Assembly (NCBI RefSeq): GCF_014203645.1
Contig: NZ_JACHJL010000010.1
Span: 274,714 to 338,713, forward strand
DNA: 64,000 nucleotides
Direction of reading: 5' to 3'
Source: Streptomyces zagrosensis
GTDB lineage: Bacteria; Actinomycetota; Actinomycetes; Streptomycetales; Streptomycetaceae
In this document: piece after piece, positions 60,574 through 64,000 of the stretch
Numbering within the stretch: position 1 is the stretch's first letter
Layout: each line of letters starts with the position of its first letter
Made by a program: the position numbers and the translations under genes
Notes under the pieces: generated by a model
Seen by the model: the letters and a program-made list of their open reading frames with translations, nothing else
Told to the model about the DNA's origin: nothing
Database searches by the model: none

Positions 60574-61317
60574 TCATTGCTGCCAGCCCGTGGGTGTGAT
60601 GCAAGGGCTCGTATGGTTCCCCGTTTCAGCAATCAGCTTCAGCAGTCGTCGGGTGTCCGTCAGGTCTGGAATGACGTGGTCAGCCCCCGCTTCGATCAGC
60701 GCCTCTCGCGAGGTGGTGCCAGAGGCGACACCGATGACATGCGCGCCACCTTCTCGCCCTGTGCTGACGTCCTGTAACGAATCGCCGACGATCACAGTGT
60801 TACGCCGGTCGAAGGCGCGTCGATAAGCCGCTGTAGCTCGCTGTTGAGCGATGGAAACCAGGTGGGGGCGGTGTGGGTCATCTGATGCGTACCCGCCGAG
60901 GGCTATCTCCACGAAGGCATCGAGACCGAACGCGGTCAGCTTGATCTCAGCGCTCGCCTTGAGGTTGCCGGTGACGATGGATGGGATTAGATGCGGGGCG
61001 CCTCGCACTGCGCTGAGCGCTTGGACGGCTCCGGGCATGAGGTGCCCGTTAGCGCTTAGGGCCTGGTGGTGATGGGCGAGACGGTCAGGCAGCTGTTGCA
61101 CGATGTGCTTCGTGAGCGCGTCCACGTCGGTAAAGGGCACGTCGTTGGTAAGGAGTAGTTCGCGCACGGCCAACGGCATCGTCAGGCCCGTGCCGCGGGC
61201 AGGGAGCTTTGTCGCCTCGCGTCCCACGGTGTCGCGGAAGACCTCGCGGTAGACCAGTCGGTCGGTGTCACCGACGTAGAGCAACGTACGGTCGATGTCC
61301 CATAGCACCAAGATCAC
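60574..61317 (-). CDS. HAD family phosphatase/hydrolase
   Basis: The 247-residue protein has HAD motif I as VLWDIDRTLL (both Asp), a helical cap (residues ~20-90), motif II near IPSIVTGN and the last motif as VIVGDSLQDVSTGREGG. Substrate unknown; phosphoglycolate-phosphatase-like by layout. Its GTG start overlaps the TGA of the XRE regulator gene (GTGA), so they are co-translated. Confidence 0.87.
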   Translation of the reverse strand: MILVLWDIDRTLLYVGDTDRLVYREVFRDTVGREATKLPARGTGLTMPLAVRELLLTNDVPFTDVDALTKHIVQQLPDRLAHHHQALSANGHLMPGAVQALSAVRGAPHLIPSIVTGNLKASAEIKLTAFGLDAFVEIALGGYASDDPHRPHLVSIAQQRATAAYRRAFDRRNTVIVGDSLQDVSTGREGGAHVIGVASGTTSREALIEAGADHVIPDLTDTRRLLKLIAETGNHTSPCITPTGWQQ

Positions 61318-62804
61318 GAGGCGACCCGTTCGGTGAGGGAGGCGGTGCCGCGCTCCACCAGCTCGCGGGAGGGAAGGGAGTCAGATTGGCAGGCTTGCGC
61401 GAGCATGGACCGAAGGTGCTCATCGAGCCGGGCTGAGCGGATGTCTTCGGCGAGGGTGAGGACCTCTTGACCGATCACGCATCCGCCATCGACATCACCG
61501 GCCTGCAACTGTGCGGTCGCTGCACGGGAGAGAAATTGTGCGTGTGTACGGGCTTCCTTCCGGTTGAGGCAACTTCGCGCGGACTTGAAGGCCACTGCTG
61601 CTTTCGCAGGCTGACCTAGTTCGAGGTAACAACTGCCGGTTTGCCCAAGAATCTCGCCTGGGTTGATCCAGTACAGCCAGTGCGGGTCGTGTTCGCCTCT
61701 TCCCTCGGCGCACAGGCTTCGTGCTTCGTCCAATGCGGCCTCAGCCTGCCGTGCCTCGCGAAGGCGAGCATGACCGCGCGCTTGCCGTGTCGCCAGCATG
61801 GCGTGAAGCGCGGGCGCATCGTGCATGCCGATGCTCTGACGAGCAGCGAGAGCGGCGGTGACGGCGTCCCGCGGATCGCCAACGGAGTACGCATGGATGG
61901 CCAGGAAGGCGAGGGCCCCGGCGCGGAGGCGTGGGTCGCCAGAGGCGTGAGCGGCGCGCAGGGCTGCAAGGAAGAACCGTTGCCCCTCTGCGTGTGCTCC
62001 GCCGTCGAAGGTGTACCAACCTGTCTGCATCGCGGTATCGGCAGTGACCGCCGCGAGGCGGCGCCGGGTGCGGTCGTCGTGGCTCGACTGCTTCACCAGG
62101 TTCAGCAACATCTTCAGGTGGTTCGTTGCGGTCGGCACCAGCGTCCCGCTGCCCTTGGTGGCGTCCATGTGTCGCAGTGCATCGGTGGTCGCTTGCAGCG
62201 AATCAATCAGAGAACCTGACACCTGCACGCCGTCTGGCTCTAGCGGTGGTGAGGCTACCGCGCTTGCGGGAGCAATAGACGATTGCAGGACGTAATGCAT
62301 GAGCCCAGCTCCGCTAAGAGCCAGGACGCCGCGCCGTTTCATGGCACCTCCGACAGCGATCTCCAGTGAGGTCACCATACGGTCGGGCGTCCAGGGCAGG
62401 GCGGGGTCATCACGGTGCATATCGGACTGGCGTGCCCTCCCGTGTAAGGGGGCGAGCAATAGCGGACGTAAGTCCGCAGGAAGTCCTAACCCGTTTAGGA
62501 GATCGATAATCGCGGATGGTCCGCTCAGTTCTTTGCGCCCTCGTTCCAGGTCGGACACGTACGACTGTGTGAACCCTGCAAGAGAGCACATGGCCATCTG
62601 AGTCAACCCCGAACGGCGGCGCAGGTGACGCAGAAGCTCGCCGAAGTCCCATTCACGCAGGGCGCGTTGGACTCGATCGTCGCGCCAAGCCCTGTCCGGC
62701 ACCTGAGCAACTATGCCGGTACGAGAACAGAGAGTGCAGATCAGAGAAGGGTTGTACTGGCTCAGCGCGCTTCCGCACTGATCGCAAACGCGAGTGTTTC
62801 TCAT
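61314..62804 (-). CDS. XRE-type regulator with zinc-ribbon N-terminus and TPR-like C-terminus
   Basis: The 496-residue protein starts with a small zinc ribbon (CDQCGSALSQYNPSLICTLC). A helix-turn-helix of the Cro/CI type follows (residues ~57-112: LLRHLRRRSGLTQMAMCSLAGFTQSYVSDLERGRKEL). From ~210 it is all-helical with TPR-like repeats. Such multi-domain XRE proteins are frequent in Streptomyces. A perfect inverted repeat lies 55 bp upstream of the start, probably its own operator. It is coupled to the HAD gene. Confidence 0.87.
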   Translation of the reverse strand: MRNTRVCDQCGSALSQYNPSLICTLCSRTGIVAQVPDRAWRDDRVQRALREWDFGELLRHLRRRSGLTQMAMCSLAGFTQSYVSDLERGRKELSGPSAIIDLLNGLGLPADLRPLLLAPLHGRARQSDMHRDDPALPWTPDRMVTSLEIAVGGAMKRRGVLALSGAGLMHYVLQSSIAPASAVASPPLEPDGVQVSGSLIDSLQATTDALRHMDATKGSGTLVPTATNHLKMLLNLVKQSSHDDRTRRRLAAVTADTAMQTGWYTFDGGAHAEGQRFFLAALRAAHASGDPRLRAGALAFLAIHAYSVGDPRDAVTAALAARQSIGMHDAPALHAMLATRQARGHARLREARQAEAALDEARSLCAEGRGEHDPHWLYWINPGEILGQTGSCYLELGQPAKAAVAFKSARSCLNRKEARTHAQFLSRAATAQLQAGDVDGGCVIGQEVLTLAEDIRSARLDEHLRSMLAQACQSDSLPSRELVERGTASLTERVAS

Positions 62805-62858
62805 GTGTGTCGCTTTCTCCGGCCCGACGGTGGAGAGATCAACAGCCTAGCCCACAGC

Positions 62859-62880
62859 CGATATCGCAGTTGCGATATCG
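62859..62880. promoter_or_regulatory. Palindromic operator upstream of the XRE gene
   Basis: CGATATCGCA and TGCGATATCG are perfect 10-bp arms around a 2-nt spacer, AT-rich against the background. It lies between the XRE gene (minus) and the ATP-binding protein gene (plus), so both may be controlled by it. Confidence 0.75.
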
Positions 62881-63052
62881 CACCAGCGATCAATATCTGA
62901 TCCGGCCGCCCCCACACTTATGCGCACAGCTCACCCGGCCGCCACTTCGGCGGTTGCCCCCGTATGCGTCGAACACGAACGTTCGAATAATCCGCAGACG
63001 ACGACAAGAACAGCGGGGGCCTTCGCCTGGACACTCACTGATGAGGAACGCC

Positions 63053-63904
63053 ATGGCCCGAACTACTCCACCACCCGCTACCGCGGCTGCACCGTTCGCC
63101 CACGGTCTGGCTGCGGGTCCCTTCACATCGTCTTCCTCGGGCACCACGCCTGTAGTGGTCTACGTCTGCTGGTCACCGGGGCAGTCGGCCGGATCGCGCC
63201 CATGGGCATGGCAGGTGAAACGCCACCTGCGGAGGCGCGGTTATCGCGCGGTCGCGCAGTTCGAGGATGTGGCGGCCGGGGACGAGTACGCCTGTCGGCC
63301 TGGGTGGACGAACGCGCAGGCGCTGGTCGAGTTGGGACTGGCGAGGGGTGTTGTGACGTGGTCGCCCGTGATGCTGTGGTGGACGGCCAGTGAGCGCGAA
63401 GAAATGGTCGTGTGGCTGGAGCGTCACGGTGCTTTTGTCTCCAGCGTCCACGGTGGCCTGCCCGCAGCAGGCCCTCGGCCGGCAGGCCCTCGGCCGGTGG
63501 GACGCGGTACAGGAGTGTGCGCTTTGCGGGCTGTTGAGAGTTCAGTGGCTGAGGCCCGTCGCCATGTGGCCGAGTGCCTGATCAGTGCGGGTCACCCGGA
63601 GGCAATTGATGCCGCCGCCTTGGTAACCAGTGAGGTGGTCACCAACGCCATCAGACATGGCACGGGCGATCTGCTGCACTCGGGGGTAACCGTTGCTGTG
63701 TGGTGCCAGGCGACCCAGGTGCACATCGATGTCCTGGATACGTCCGACTCGGCCCCGTGCCTGCGGCAGGCGAGTGACACGGCGCAGTGCGGCCGGGGGC
63801 TGCTCTTGGTGGAAGCGGTGGCCACGCGGTGGGGCTACGACCACGCTGATCCAGGTCCGGGCAAGCGGGTCTGGGCCGAAGTGGCCTACGGGGAGGCGGC
63901 GTGA
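63053..63904 (+). CDS. Two-part protein with C-terminal HATPase (RsbW-like) domain
   Basis: Residues ~160-283 are a GHKL ATPase domain: VAEARRHVAECLISAGHPEAIDAAALVTSEVVTNAIRHGTG (N box), VHIDVLDTSDSAP and GRGLLLVEAVATRWGYDH. The N-terminal ~140 residues are a separate domain I do not recognise (VVVYVCWSPGQSAG, WQVKRHLRRRGYRAVAQFEDV, GVVTWSPVMLWWTASEREEMVVWLERHG), joined by a linker with two AGPRP units. The ATG at 63053 has GAGGAA upstream. It overlaps the next gene by GTGA and is divergent from the XRE gene. Confidence 0.8.
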   Translation: MARTTPPPATAAAPFAHGLAAGPFTSSSSGTTPVVVYVCWSPGQSAGSRPWAWQVKRHLRRRGYRAVAQFEDVAAGDEYACRPGWTNAQALVELGLARGVVTWSPVMLWWTASEREEMVVWLERHGAFVSSVHGGLPAAGPRPAGPRPVGRGTGVCALRAVESSVAEARRHVAECLISAGHPEAIDAAALVTSEVVTNAIRHGTGDLLHSGVTVAVWCQATQVHIDVLDTSDSAPCLRQASDTAQCGRGLLLVEAVATRWGYDHADPGPGKRVWAEVAYGEAA

Positions 63905-64000
63905 CCCGGGCCCCTGGTGCTCACCGTGCTGACCTGCCGGGTCTTCTGTCGTGTCGGCCCTGCGACGTGGTGCTGACCGAGGGCGGCATCCTGGGGGATG
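63901..64000 (+). CDS. Partial gene at the window edge, product not recognised
   Basis: A GTG overlaps the stop of the ATP-binding protein gene. The 33 visible codons read MTRAPGAHRADLPGLLSCRP, then CDVVLTEGGILGD. Too little is present to name it. The overlap points to a shared operon with the upstream gene. Confidence 0.6.
   Translation, partial: MTRAPGAHRADLPGLLSCRPCDVVLTEGGILGD

Overview
The window is a very GC-rich actinomycete chromosome segment. GTG starts, GTGA/ATGA-coupled genes, proline/alanine-rich tails and the gene families present (divergent EF-Tu3, AfsR/SARP regulator, FxLD lanthipeptide genes, RsbW-like kinases, chaplin-like peptide) point to Streptomyces or a close relative. 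No rRNA or tRNA gene was recognised.

Region 1 (1-29.2 kb) is mostly chromosomal housekeeping: a partial glycosyltransferase, glyoxalase-fold proteins, a DoxX/TetR divergent pair with a palindromic operator, a metY-metX methionine operon, DedA and TVP38 membrane proteins, an MFS exporter, three class I methyltransferase-fold proteins, EF-Tu3, UppP, an EamA exporter divergent from a LysR regulator, uracil-DNA glycosylase, two SDR reductases and a HipA-like kinase coupled to a DUF3037 protein. It also holds decayed genes (gamma-carbonic anhydrase, CaiB-type CoA transferase, IS5 transposase) and several small tandem repeats.

Region 2 (29.3-39.1 kb) is an accessory island. A tyrosine integrase has lost its 5' end to an IS3-family element and carries a frameshift. 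Next comes a compact operon behind a recognisable promoter: a 567-aa helical-repeat-like protein, a 95-aa protein, a GrpE-like protein and an Hsp70 whose nucleotide-binding domain is followed by an eight-pair CxxC zinc-ribbon array. A DUF4357 gene follows and runs into a short type I-E-style CRISPR array (29-bp repeats, 32-bp spacers) without cas genes. The array is cut off next to an IS5-type transposase remnant and a decayed Mrr-like nuclease. The Hsp70 operon is the best candidate here for an undescribed system.

Region 3 (39.2-48.0 kb) carries an NmrA-like reductase, an in-frame fusion of an FMN reductase with an NADP-dependent alkenal/quinone-type oxidoreductase, a divergent AfsR/SARP regulator, a chaplin-like secreted peptide, and a cyclodipeptide synthase followed by a cysteine-dioxygenase-like cupin. 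The last two suggest a small diketopiperazine pathway.

Region 4 (48.0-53.2 kb) is a gene graveyard: pentapeptide-repeat membrane protein, IS982-type transposase, SUKH immunity protein, truncated MerR regulator, GntR regulator and a possible S8-peptidase C-terminus. Among them are an intact RsbW-like ATP-binding protein and a conserved hypothetical gene preceded by a tiny ORF and a long hairpin.

Region 5 (53.2-64.0 kb) has a CDF metal exporter and a complete class I FxLD lanthipeptide cluster (methyltransferase, precursor, LanB, LanC, all on the minus strand). It ends with a HAD hydrolase coupled to an XRE regulator with a strong palindromic operator, and a two-part ATP-binding protein overlapping a further gene cut by the window edge.
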